This document shows positions 24,921 through 37,644 of a stretch of DNA of 64,000 nt, one piece after another. The translations under genes and the position numbers were made by a program. The notes under the pieces were generated by a model, which was not told the origin of the DNA, did not search any database, and saw only the letters and a program-made list of their open reading frames with translations. The DNA comes from Vitellaria paradoxa (lineage: Eukaryota; Streptophyta; Magnoliopsida; Ericales; Sapotaceae), in assembly GCA_019916065.1 (NCBI GenBank), contig CM034238.1:4056199-4120198 (forward strand), read 5' to 3'. The stretch's first letter is position 1. Every line of letters begins with the position of its first letter.

Positions 24921-27180
24921 ATATCAGTTCATGCTAATTATTTAGTTTATTTTTTTATTTTTTATTTTTTATTTTTGTTTTGTATTTCCTGTTTTGAACT
25001 CATTTTTTATTTTATATCTTTGAAAATAAGGAAAACACTTCAATTTTTATTTAGTTACTTGTGCTTTCAAATTTTATTTTCTAAAACTGAAAATGAGTTT
25101 AGACATGAAATGAAAAATAGTAAAAAAATTGTTTTGAGAGTTTTAACCAAAAACAAAGAAAATTTCAAAATAAAGAAAACATAACATTTTCTGTTTCCCC
25201 TGTTTTGAGATTTTTAATAGATAAAACAAAAACAAAAAATAGAAAAGTAAATCCAATGTCATCTTAATTTGTGGGAAATTTTTTTGGCTACCATCCATTG
25301 TTGTCTTGATTTTTATAGAGTATTCTTATCATTTCTATCCGTTGTTAAAAATTATAAAAAAAAATTACAGAAGTCTAATGTTTACCAAAACAAACTTTTA
25401 TGTATGGAGAACATAGAGTTTATTTTTCAACTAATATCTTATAAAAAAAATTTTAACTAAGAAGGAGAGAGGCTACCTCAAAATAAAAAAAAAAAAATAG
25501 AAAAAAAATGCTAAACTAGCTAGTAACCATCTTATAATTTCGATTGTCCTAACTTGTAAAGTTTAATTTTGCCTGAATACGAATGTTTTGTTTTTAGTAA
25601 CATCTCTAAAAGATGTCAAGTTTAAGTCTTCTCATAATTTTTTCAAAATTTGAGATTATTATTATTATTATTATTTTTTGGCCTTCCAACAAATTTAGAG
25701 AAACTATAAAAAATTCAAAAGTCCGTTATAATATTTTGCCTTTAACTTATTTATAAGTTAGTTTATTCTTTCTTGTTAATAACCACATAAGTAGGAATGA
25801 TAATAATACTCGTCCTCAATAGATACTCACATTACTTGCGAGGACAGAGACGAAGACTTTAGGGGTGTTTGGAGCAAAAAAAATCAAAAAAGTGTAGTTT
25901 GGATAATTTTTTATTATTTAGTAATTAACCAAATTACAGTTTTCATAAATAATAATTTCGTTTAAACGGATTTCGGAAGAAATTTTTTCACTTTTGTGAT
26001 AAAAATTTTGACTTTAAATCCTTTTGAACGGATTTTTTGTCCATTCCAGTAGCTTATTATCAGAATTTTTTTAAAGTTGTTTGGAGTTTGTGAAAATGTT
26101 TGTGGGGTTTGTAAGATTTTGTTCAGATACGTAGAGATACATAAATTTATAGAAATTTTACAAAATACGAGATAAGTAAATGTGTTAAAAATTTTTAGAG
26201 ATTTTTAGATTTTTTTTAGAAATTTTTTATGTTTTTTAAACATTAAACTGGCCGTTTAAATAATTTAAAGTACAAGAATGGAGATGATATCTACCTTGAC
26301 ATTTATCTATTTATATGCATATTCATATATTAACTATTTTTATATAATAGTATATATTATATAAACATATAATTTATTTAAATATTTATAAATTTTATTT
26401 TATAAAATAATTTAAAATATTTATTTATATAATTTTATTTTTAAATGAGAGACAAAAACAAGGATGGAGAACATGCATTTTAGGCAAGAGCGGGTTGAAA
26501 AAAAATATTTCATTCCCTAATAAGGATGTAGATGAGAACAGGGATGTAAATTATTAAGGGCATGTTTGGCCAACTAAATTTTACTAAAAATTATCAAATT
26601 TTAACTACTTTTATATTTTCTTTCAATAAAATTTTAACACTTATCACCTTTATGTCACATCTTTCTATATTTATTATATTTTTTAGTTAAAATTTAGCCA
26701 ATCAAACATACCTTAAGTAAGAAACGGGACGGAAATATTTTATTCCTAATGGGGATGTAAGTGAGAGCGGGGATGTGAATTATTAAATAGGAAAGGGGAG
26801 GGGATAGGGGATCCTTTTTCTGTACCTACCCCATTCTCATCTTTACGAGTTTTCTTATTTTTAAATAATTTTTTATAATTTTATTTAAAAAAATATAAGT
26901 AACATGTTTAGAAGTTATTAAAATAAAAGAAAATCTTAAAATTATATTAATTATTTCATTAAGGTTAAAATGACACAAGTACCCCCCTGTTGCCTGGACT
27001 TCACAAGTTACGGAGAGAGTCATAGACGATTTTGCCCATCCAAATGAAAAGGAAAATTCAACGGCTCCTCTCGAGAAGTGTTATTATTATACTGCACCCG
27101 GATGCACTAGATAATACTTCGGCGGAATAAAGAACCGTTAAAGACCAGAGAATCGCTTGTAACGGATAGTTTTCTTTTTC
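24921..27180. other. AT-rich, transposon-derived spacer
   Basis: Contains a degenerate ~390-bp GTTTGGAG...ACTGG MITE (about 25862-26255) and GGGATG/GGGAAC purine blocks at 26455-26820 that resemble 30170-30530. No gene recognised. Confidence 0.45.
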
Positions 27181-27402
27181 GAAAAACAGGCCTAAGCTGC
27201 CTTACATTCCAATTTTCGTTAATAATATCCAAAATTTCGCCATTCTTTCAGTCTTCGCTCTTCAACTCAGAAACCGAAATTGAAACCCTCTCCTTTTTTA
27301 ATTCGAATTTTTCTGAAAATCAGAGACATTTTCTGGAGTTTGAAATTGGTGAATTGATTGATAGTCTCTATTGATTGTTGGATCTTAAAAGTTGCTCGGG
27401 CG

Positions 27403-30400
27403 ATGGATCTTGGTTGCTTGGACTTGGGTTGCATTGACAAGCAAAGCAATGAAGGGTTTCTTGATTCCCAAACAATCTGAACGAGCCTGTAACGACGGCG
27501 ACTTCCAAGGTCGGAAAGGTACCCTCTCTTGTATCCAAAATCCATATAGTATGTGTGTGTGTGTGTGTGTGTGTGTGTATTCATACATATACATAACTGT
27601 GTTTGTGCATACATATCGGTTTCTTGGAGTTATTGCTGTCTGTGTGCTACTGTTTGTTGAGTGCTAGACTTTCATGTATTTCCAATCTTTTACTCCATTC
27701 GAATCTCATTAATTCCAATTCATTTAGTTTCAGTAATCCAAATTGAATGTATAAACCCTAAAATTTAAATTCCCCCCCCCCCATTTGATGAATCAACCCT
27801 CTCAGTTTGTTTGTGTTTGTTCTGTGTCTGGGGGGTGTTTAAATTTTGTCGAAACTTTGGGGGGGCAAAAATGAATAATTTATAAATTAATTTACAGATG
27901 CCAGTAGCAAAATTGCATATTAAGATGTCATTGATTTCAAGCCTCCAAAATTAAGATGTCCAAGCCTTAGATGCCAAAGCCAAGACGAATCTTTCTCGCA
28001 AGATTTAAGACATTTGGCTATGACAATTTGGGCCCCGTTTGGAGTAAGGAAAAATAAGATAAATTGAGATAAAATGTGATTTAGAGTTAATTTTGGCGCC
28101 CTTTTTTTCTGAAAAGTCACAAATCGTGAGAACGGTTTTCTAAATCTGTTTCTACGGATTCAAAAAAATTCACAAAAAATAGTGACAATAGTACTCGTTT
28201 GAAAGTTTTCAATACGAAGAATATGATTGTATAAAAAATTTACACATTCGGTTAACCTACTTTAAAATTTTTTTTTTTTAGCGAAATATTGAAATTTTTT
28301 GAAATTAGTGATGGCGGGAAAATTAAAGATAAGGAGTTGTTGGAGATTTATAGAATTTTTTGGAGTTTTATTTTATGTCAAACGGGGCCTTAGATGTTCA
28401 ACATAAACATCCTATTGTTTGTCATAGGAACCTTTGCAATCAACTTCTTCTTTTCATTTCGCAAGAACAATTGCCAATTAGCCATGTGAACTTCATAATT
28501 CTTTTCCAAGAGCTGTCCCAAACTCAATATAGTGCTCTTCTTATTAGGCACATAACAAATATTGCTAATGAAATTATGACTACCATTTTTTTACCGAATG
28601 AGAATCGTACCTTTGCCTTTGATGGGAACTTTGGAGGAATCACCGAAAATAACATTGCCTATTGTTGATTCATCAAGATCAACACATTTGCTTATCTCCA
28701 CACATATGATTGCTAGCCCCACTATCAAGATACCACATGCTTCTTCTCTTTTCTTTGTTCTCCTTTGTATGCTAGCAACACCGCCTCTTCTACTTCTTCA
28801 TCTTGGATATGGTTTGCCTTCTCTTCAACATCCTTTTTTGGACTATAACATTCCCAAGGATAGTGGCCAAACTTTGAGCAATTATAACATTGAATTCTTG
28901 ATTTATCAAATCTTCGTCTACTTGACTGTGAATCTCCTATTCCATACCACGACCTCTACTTCTTGTTGCTTGACTTGTATTTTTATTTGGGGAGTGATCA
29001 TATTCACCGCTTTCCTCTACCTTGGCCTCTTCCTTTTCCGCCACGGTCTCTAGCGTGTCTTCCTCCTCGTTGATCTCCTTCTCAATCACTTTCTTTCTCT
29101 TTAAGAGAAGCCTTTTGTGGCTAAGGCATGCTCCACAGTCTCTTCCTTTTTTTTTAGTAATTCCCCTTTCATAGGCTTGCAATGAACCCAACGGACATGG
29201 TCTCCATGGACATGGGCTCCACGTCCTTTAACTCTTCAATTGCCACTACAAGGTAATCAAACTTTGGTTGCAATGAGCACATCAATTTTTCAACGACCTG
29301 CTCATCATCAATTTTTTCACCATACCGCTTCATTTGATTAACCACTGCTTATACTCATGACATGTAGTTGGCAATTGATTTTGTCTCCTTCATCTTCAAT
29401 GCCTCAAACTCCCTTCTCAAGGTTTGAAGGTATGAACTTTCATCACTTTCTCTACACCTTGAAATGATGTATGAAGAATCTCCCATGCTTGCTTGGAAGT
29501 TGACTCCGCCACTTTCTCAAACATCACATCATCCAAACATTGATGGATGAGTGTGAGAACCTTTTGATCTTGCTTTCAAACCTTTTTGGGCAGCCGTCAA
29601 GGTAGCCTCGTCTTCGGGTGAATCATACCTGCTTTCTACAATCTCCCATGCATCATGAGATCCAAGCAGAGCCTTCATTGGGAGACATCAGCTTGTGTAA
29701 TTGGTCATGGTAAGTGAAGGAAGATGAAGATTGACCATAGAATTGTTTGCCATTTTCAACTAACTTTCTAACAAGGCTCTAATACCACTTGGTTGAAATT
29801 AACTTTCCATGATCACTCACAAACACGCAAAGGGAGAAGGAAGGAGTTATGAAAGTTTGAAACTGAAATTTCATTCAACTCTAATGCATAACACTTACCA
29901 AAAAAAAAAAAAAAACTCTAATGCATAATGATTCTGTTAAAATAATGATTATTTATACCCAAATACTTCACTACTAAAGCAAACCAAAAGAAAAACATTA
30001 AACCTGAGACTATAATGATTATAATGACACTCTTTAAGTACGTAACATGCTAGAAGACAAACGTTAGAAATACAAAAGACAAGCATTAAATTTAAATTAA
30101 GTTTATTTTTAACACTCTGTATCCGGCAAGTACTCGCTTCATCCGCCTCGTTCGAGAAGAGAATGGGGATACTAATAACAAAGAAGGGGACGGGGACGGG
30201 GACGGGGATTTAAGTTAAGGTGTTCCTTGAATGAGAATGAGGACGGGTATGACAGTTTCCACCCCGTCTTGTATCTATCTAAATAATTTTTTATTAATTT
30301 ATGTATATATTTTAGTATTTGTTTAATATATATAATATTTATAACAATTTTGAATATTTATTATATATATAATATATTATTTTAGTTGTTACTATGTTTG

Positions 30401-33400
30401 GCTGGTAAATAGGGAAAGGGACAGGGATAGGGATAGGGAAAATTTTCATCCCCGAAACGGGGATGAGGATGGGGACAGGGAAGGGTATTGCTAAATGGGG
30501 ACAGGGAAAGCTATACTCACCCCATTAACATCCCTAATAAGGTTAGACCTAAGATTTATAATTACTGGAGGTAAAATTACACTTTTAAGGTAAATAAAGG
30601 CAAAAGTAATAATATAGTGGTGCAAAAACTTAATAATAATGTGACAAAATTAACATTTATAAGAAAATTAAAGCAAAATCAATAGAATCTTAATGTAATG
30701 TTCCAAACCTATAGGCAGGCAACCCACTGAACCTTTAGTCGGTCCACCCATGCTTGGTTATTGTTACTATCCAAACTAAGTTTGGAGTGATTCATACATA
30801 ATAAACTACTAAGTTTATAGCTTTCTATCTAATGCACCAATTATATTATATGTACGTTCTTTTTCCCTTAACTGATCTAGACACACTGTGCAAATAATGC
30901 CTTTGTATAACAAAGATTTAACTTTATGATAAAGTTCCAATGTTAAGGAGTTAAAATGAATCTATGTTCGTAATTCTAGGTCCTTATTTTACTTCTATGT
31001 TGGCATGATCCATTGCCATGTCTATGTAAGTATTGGTGCTCTATATACCACTCCCAAGGGTTTATTTCAAATGAAGGGGCTATGGCTCTAATTTATTTGC
31101 GTGAAAGTTTGCAAGTGGAAGGATAGCAGCTTTCCTCCTTAATTAATGCCTAAATAGTCTGTGCCTGCTTGTTTACATCTTTTCTCACAATTGGAGGTCA
31201 CTAGAAGCAACATCCATGTGAGAAATGCATTTTTGTGGTGTAATGTTGTAGTGTTATGTGACTGAATTCTTGAATTTTAAATTGATCTTTTCATCTAAAT
31301 TTTCAGTTCCTCGTTTAATTGTCTTGCATTATGTTACATCCACAAATTGTTCCATGTATTTTTATGCTGATGTAATGGATAAAATTAACAAAGATTCTGC
31401 AAAAAAATTCAACATTCAGGGTGTGTTTGGAACAAGAATTTGTGAAGGACGAGAAAGTGAAGGAAAAAAGCAATTAGGGTGTTGGATAAAATTAATATGG
31501 ATTATCCAAAAAAAAAAAAAAAAAACATTTGGGATGTGTTTGGAACAATAATTTGTGGAAGGAAAATAAAGTGAAGGGCAAAAGCAATTGCTTTATACTC
31601 ATTTTTTATTTTTTATGATTAATTATATAAAAAATTTAAAATTTGTTGACATATACTGATTAATTTTCTTCTTATTTTCCTAAGCATACTAAAAAAAAAA
31701 AAAAGAAAGAAAGAAAAATTAGCATTTTTTATTTTGTTTTGCTTGTCTACCTTTTCCCATTTACTTTTCTTTTTAGTTCACAAATCTTTATTCCAAACAT
31801 AGCCTTGAGGTTCATATCATGTTTCTTCTTAGAGCACACAGTATTTATATGACAAAGCATATACAAATGTATATTGATTTACTTGTGCTAACAACCTTTT
31901 CTTTCTCTTCTTCCTGTTCTTGTTCTTCTTCCCATTTTTATTTTTTTTATTTGTCTTCTATTTTATTATTATTATTATTATTATTTTTGTTATCATGGTT
32001 TCCTTACCTTCTATTTTCTTGCTGGCTCCTCCTTTCTTTCATTTCCATTTTTAATTGAGTATGGCAGAACAAGGCATTGAAAGAGGCTGGTCAATCAAAT
32101 CTGAGCACTTTAAACAAGTTCACATCCCAAATCAAGAAACCGCCTCATCGAAAAACTTCACCTCTCAACTGGTTTCCTCGCAAAAAGGTGGACTCATACT
32201 TGAAAAGGAAAATAAAACTGCTGCAGGTAGTATCATGAATTCCACTCTTCTTAGGCTTTGTTTGGAATATGGAATTGGTTATAGGGAAAAGGAAAGGAAA
32301 ACTGTTTCCTTTCATGTTTCCCCTCCTAATTTAAGTGTTAGATTCAAAGGTTTTTAATGAAAAGATTTGGAATTATTATTTTTAACAGATCATTACTAGC
32401 TAGATTTATCACTAAGGTCACAAAGTGCATTTGATACAGGAAGTAGGAGGCATGAATTCAACTCTTGACGAGACTCTAGGTGACTCAAATCCTCACTATT
32501 CAAGAGTTCTGAGAGAAAAAATTGCAGTTAGGGAGGCTGCACACATGGCAATGGAGGCTCGGAAGGCCGCAATGGTGGAAGCATCTTGGTGTCGGATACT
32601 TCAAGCAGCCAGGTAACCTTCACTCAGAGTAGATGGGTTAATTATATTTTTTATTTTTTATCCCCAACTTCTTTACCTTTGTTTGGCAGGATCCAAAGTA
32701 AAGAAGCAGAAGTTCAGCTGCAGGAAGCAGAGAAAAGGGCAACAGAAGCTTTTGAAGCAGCAACAGCTATTGGTGTGATCATGTACGATATGCCAGATTG
32801 CCGTCAGAAGCATTATGAAATAGAAACATCATCTGAGAATGGAGCAGGATTTACCACTCATACTGTTACAACTTCCTTTGAGACTGCATTTGAGGTGGAC
32901 AAACAAGTAGCTGCCGCTGTGAAAAGTGCATTTGTTAAGCTTGCAAGTTGCCCTTCTATAAACAAGGATGAATTTAAAGAACTTCTACGAAAAATTAGTC
33001 AAAATCCAGATACAGGTGAAAATAATCAGGAACCATCAGAGTTTTCTTTGGAATGTGAATTAGACACTGGATCAGAACTTGAATCAGGATTCCACATAGA
33101 TGGTTTTAGATCCCAAGAGCTGAACTGCGAGGCGATAACGGCGGAAGTCAGGAAAATGAAATACAAGAAGCAGCAGATCTCTGAAAAGTTTAATCCAGAA
33201 AATCTTGTGGACACGATGCTGGAAAGGCTTAGGTGTTTGCAAGAAGATGAACTTGCTTCTCTTGCCACTATAGTCGCAACATGCGGTCTAAATGCTGCTC
33301 TAGCAGAAGCAGAAAACAGTAAGCAGCTTGATTTAGGCTCTGCTGCTGACATTACCTTGGATCCAGATGTCAAGCTACCCCGGAGGATATCTTCTTTTGG

Positions 33401-35164
33401 AGCAGGAGCAAGATGGAGTATGGATGGGCAGATGAGAAGGAAGCAAGTTGAAGCAGGACTTCCTAGTCTAGACAAATTTCTGGTCAAGCGCTTGACCAAA
33501 CTTGAAAGAGAGGTGCAAGATGCAAAAAATTCCAGAATGAATGAGGGTAGGGAAGGAATTGGGAAGAAGTTAGACAAATCTGATGATGAAAAAGTATGTT
33601 CAATTTCAGGTGAGACTATTCCTGACTTGGGAACTATCCTGTTGAAGCATTCTCCAAGGCTTGAGAAGGAGATTGAAGAGGTGAAGAAGAATTCACAGAA
33701 TATGTTTGAAAATGAACAAATTAAGTCAAACAGTGAAGTAGAAGAGATGAAAATGAATTCTGGAAACTTAGATGACATAGAGGGCAAAAAATCAGAAAGA
33801 AGGCAAAATGGAATGGCGCGGCACAAGAAACAAGATGTCACAGATTTGCCGAGCCTAGATAAGTTTCTTGTCAAGCATGTTTCAAAACTTGAAAGAGAGG
33901 TCCAAGAAGCAAAGAACAGAAGAGAAATTGATCCGAGCGAAGGAGGGGGAATGGTTGCTGATTTGGAGAAGAAAGCGACTGCAGAGGAAGTTATAACTTC
34001 ATCCTATTCTGATAGGGACCAGGTGGGGAAAGAGAATATTGACCTGAACAAGGAAGTGGACGGAGGACTTGAAATGAGGCATAATGCTGCTTCAAAGTTA
34101 AAGAATACCAGAGACTGTTCAGCTGGACCTTCGATTCAGATTCAACAAACAAGCATTGACACAGCAGAATCATTGTTATCACTTCAACAGGGAAATGATG
34201 AAAGGAAAGAGAGAGAAAATAGCCTAGTCAAGATCTCGGAAAAGGCAGTTCAGTTAGAAAGGGAAAAAATGCAAGCATTACCATCAGGAAGGGACTACAG
34301 AATTCAGCAGTATCAAAAGAAACAAGGAGGAGGAACAAGTTTTGGAGAGTATGAAAGCTTGGATAAAGTTTTGGTAAAACATGTTTCAAGGCTTGAGAAG
34401 GAAAAAATGGTGCATGGTGCAAATGAAGAAGTGGTGAAGGTGAAGAGAAGGGAACCTAACACACCATCGGAGATGAGTGAAGGTGGTTTGGACCAAATTT
34501 TAGTTAAACACAAGTCAAGGCTAGAGAAGGAAAAGATGGCTGCTTCTCAACAACCAGATGACCGGCTTAAACATTCAGTAGCTCGACGAGAAGCAGGAGG
34601 AACAAGTGTTGGAGATTATGAAAGCTTGGATAAAGTTCTGGTAAAACATGTTTCAAGGCTTGAGAAGGAAAAAATGGTGCATGATGCAAAGGAAGAAGTG
34701 GTGAAGGTGAAGAGAAGGGAACCCAACACACCATCGGAGATGGGTGAAGCTAGTTTGAACCAAATTTTAGTTAAACACAAGTCAAGGCTAGAGAAGGAAA
34801 AGATGGCTGCTGCTCAGCAAACAGATGACTGGCTTAAACATTCGGTAGCCCGACGAGAAGCAAGGGAGAGAGAGTTGCAAGAAGCATGGGGAGGATTGAG
34901 TTTAGGAAACTCTATGCGCCCACATTTCTCAAGAATTGAACGAGACAAGGCAAGTTTTCCCATTTCACTCATTTAAGTTAATTTGATGCTGTTGGTTCCA
35001 TGTCATTGTTTATTCCTCTTCTACAATAGATATTCATTTTTCACTCATTTCGTGTTACCTTCCCCCCCCCCCCCCCCCTTCCTTAATGGCATTGGTGAAA
35101 CATTTTTTAGGCTGCTTGGCTCAAAGCTGAAGAAGAGGAAAGGAAAAGAGCAGTGGAGGCTTGA
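27403..35164 (+). CDS. Uncharacterised plant coiled-coil protein with repeated LVKH-x-SRLE modules
   Basis: Five exons, 27403-27518, 32068-32226, 32440-32612, 32690-34949 and 35111-35164, would give ~920 residues. Exon 1 begins [11 protein letters not shown]; exon 2 carries [20 protein letters not shown]; exon 3 [20 protein letters not shown]. The long exon 4 is acidic and helical, with seven copies of a SLDK-x-LVKH-x-SRLEKE motif at about 409, 462, 536, 704, 747, 793 and 837. The last four lie in a 267-bp tandem duplication. Exon 4 ends at a GC donor (AAG then GCAAGT); the next exon gives [17 protein letters not shown]. Exon 1 contains a one-base frame break between about 27465 and 27478 that stops the frame early; phase with exon 2 fits only after it. 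I recognise a plant-specific family but know no function. Confidence 0.82.
27897..29787 (-). mobile_element. Truncated Ty1/copia retrotransposon, gag and start of pol
   Basis: Read on the minus strand from 29787: a primer-binding site TGGTATTAGAGCC (one mismatch from the initiator-Met tRNA complement), then a degraded gag ([19 protein letters not shown] near the start), a zinc-knuckle-like [14 protein letters not shown] and, near the end, a GAG-pre-integrase piece ([18 protein letters not shown]). Several stops and frame breaks; integrase and reverse transcriptase are missing. It lies in intron 1 of the coiled-coil gene, opposite to the gene, and is interrupted by a MITE at 28031-28389. Confidence 0.85.
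28031..28389. mobile_element. Tourist-related MITE nested in the copia remnant
   Basis: GGCCCCGTTTGGAG and its near-complement CAAACGGGGCC form the ends. Flanks are TTG and TTA (3 bp, one mismatch). Copia coding similarity resumes on both sides, so this insertion is younger than the copia element. Confidence 0.8.
29790..30114 (-). repeat. Probable copia LTR (5' LTR of the truncated element)
   Basis: On the minus strand it starts TGTTAAAAATAAAC and ends TTTCAACCA, two bases before the primer-binding site. A TATAAATAA box lies inside. The partner LTR was not found, in keeping with the truncation. It contains a micro-retroposon (29877-29928). Confidence 0.55.
29877..29928 (+). mobile_element. 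Micro-retroposon with 15-bp target duplication
   Basis: The 22-bp insert CACTTACC plus fourteen A (29892-29913) lies between two perfect copies of AACTCTAATGCATAA, within the copia LTR. Confidence 0.85.
30150..30535. repeat. GGGGAC-rich repeat
   Basis: Two purine-rich blocks (GGGGACGGGGACGGGGACGG near 30185 and GGGATAGGGATAGGG near 30428) separated by AT-rich DNA, followed by CCCATTAACATCCC. Similar purine motifs occur at about 26455-26820. Probably an old non-autonomous element; class undetermined. Confidence 0.45.
34327..34860 (+). repeat. 267-bp in-frame tandem duplication in exon 4
   Basis: Two adjacent units, each 89 codons and each containing two LVKH modules, differ by few bases, including SFGEYE versus SVGDYE and HGANEE versus HDAKEE. 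The period measured between the TATGAAAGCTTGGAT segments is exactly 267 bp. Confidence 0.92.
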
Positions 35165-37644
35165 GAGAGAGGTCTTGAAGCAAAGGTTGTTTTGTGTTTT
35201 TTTCATGCTTGAGACAGTTTCTTGTGCTTGTCTTGTATTGTTTTGTACTTGAAGGCATCCTCTCCTGAGATCCTGAATCTGGTGTTTGGCATGCTGGATC
35301 AACTCTTTTTCCTCATTTCTTTGTTTTGGTGTGGGGTTGGCACTTGTATATATATGTTATATGTATATACATATATAAACGCCATTACATTGAAAGTTCC
35401 CACACTAAGCTCACGTTAACATTTTCCAAGTTCTCTCCATCCATGTCTCCCATTATTTGCACTTCTTGAAATAGGGGCGGGATATTTATCACATTAAAAA
35501 GTCCCCACACAGTAAGCTCCTCGCAAAGCATCTTCCATTGCATGTTCCATCTTCCAATTATTTTTATTATTATATAAATATATTATATATATATATATAT
35601 ATATTTGTGGCTGGTGATTCTATTCTGTCCTTGAGGGAGAGTGCTAAGCTATCAAATCGCATGCATGGGTTCGTAATTGCAAGGATTTTGTTTCAAGCAA
35701 TTTACAAAGCCTCATCTTTTTTATTGGATGTATTATGTTGAATGAATCAACATCTAACTGCTTCATTTTGTTATTTTTATTTTTGGCAAGAGGAAAGAAG
35801 GGAAAAAGTCACTAAGAGGTTTGAGATTTTGATAGATAGATTGTAGATATGTTTTAAAAATGGGCATTTATTTAAACTTTTGACAATAAAATTTCAATTG
35901 TTACTTTTTTTAGTTAATTGATGATTTGACCAATATGACCATACAAAAAGTTAAAAATATCTTTAGAGAATTAAAATTTAAATGGGAAGTTAGCATTAGT
36001 TTCGATGTTAATTCGGTATCGAGGTCACGAACGTTGAATTAAAATTTAATAGTTTAAATGTATTCACTTATTTTTAATCTTTCACTTATTTTTAATCTTT
36101 AAAAGATATAAATATATTTAGACTGTTGAATTTTAACTCAATAACTCCAAGCTCGCGTTTTTCAATGTTAGCACCTTGAATCCATCAAAATTTGATTTTT
36201 TTTTTTTGGGAATTTTTAACTATGTTATTCGTATTTAAACTAAAATTAAAAAAAAAAAAACACAACACAAAAAAAATCTCCCATAATTATGTAAATATGG
36301 ACTCGACACTGATATTGTTGTGCAAGGTCAGTTATAAACATCAGATCGAGAATTATAGATTAAAATCTAATTGTTCATATTCATTTACATATATATTTTT
36401 AATAAAAAAATATAAATATATTTGAATTATTAAATTTTAATCCTAAGTTCTTGATCTATGAAGTCAGCCTGCCTTTTTTTTTTTTTTGGTTAACATAGCG
36501 GAGGAATCAAATCAAGCCAAACAAAGAAATTTCTCATCCAATACAAATCTAGCAGGACCATGGCTGAACACAGGTGCAAGAAATAGGCTTATACCATAAA
36601 AGTTGATGCAAAATCAGGCCGAAAAAACTTTCCAACATTACCATTTCAGCAATACGGTCCAATCTGAACAGATCATACGGCATAATAATCTATTTAATTT
36701 CTGCAGTACAAACATAAATCTATACAGCCGTACATGTTATCAATTTATTTTTCGGTCTAACTCACTGCGACGACAGTACATCTATAATTCTTGTAATTTA
36801 AAAAAAAAAGACAAATATTTTATTTTTTAGTATAACCATGAAATTTTATTTTTTTCATATTGTTTAAAATCACTATACTTTTTATTTTTATCTACATTTT
36901 ATATTTATTGAATAAGAATTTTAAAATTGGTCAAACCCAATTAAACTAGAAAAATATTGACCGGTTAAGGGGGTATTTGGAGGGCTAAGGGGGTTGCAAT
37001 AGAATGTATCAATGGACAATCACGGTTGAATTGTATTTAATGTGAAATCACTTTTCGTATTCTGTGTTAATTAGTTTCAAATAGATTTTTTAACTTTTAT
37101 TTTTATTTTAAAATTAATTTTAATTAAATTAAATTACAACCACTAGATTTAATACATTTTAATCATGACCGTTCATTAATACAATGTAAACTTTACAGTG
37201 AATTTTTCCACTGTAGCCTCGTAGAATTAAAAAAATACAAAAAATTGATGTAAAAATAATACATGATGAAATTTGATTGAAGAGAATTAAAAATTTTTAT
37301 AATTTTTGATGGAATTTAATAAACCAAATACCTTTAATTCATCTGTTAGCCTGTGACAAATGAGCCGAACCAAACCTTGATAATTGAGGACCGGATCTTG
37401 GCTCGGCCGAGTCAGCCGGTTCACCAGGGCACGTTTTTGATGCTGGCATCTCCTGGTTTCCCTACTTCCAAGAAAGGGTTTTTCCGTGTCAAAGCTTCAA
37501 AAAAATGAGTCTCATAACTCATAAGGCATTCAGACAGCGGCGAATACGCTGCTCGAGCCCAGTCGATTTTCCTTCACCGGAGTCTACGAGGGCCAGGGTT
37601 TGGGTTCTTTGTCGATACTATAATCGATTCGTTTTGAACTCACC
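35165..37644. other. 3' flank of the coiled-coil gene and spacer
   Basis: (TA)n at about 35576-35602, T- and A-rich tracts, and an inverse copy of the 4.6-5.1 kb repeat at about 36985-37225. The 36500-36780 stretch is less AT-rich but has no recognisable coding sequence. Confidence 0.45.

Noticed and set aside
31380..31590. Poly-A insert at 31510 as another micro-retroposon
   Set aside because: The flanking similarity (GTGTTTGGAACAA...AATTTGTG) is a longer imperfect tandem repeat, not a clean target duplication.
33026..33874. 282-codon open frame on the minus strand
   Set aside because: Antisense shadow of coiled-coil exon 4.
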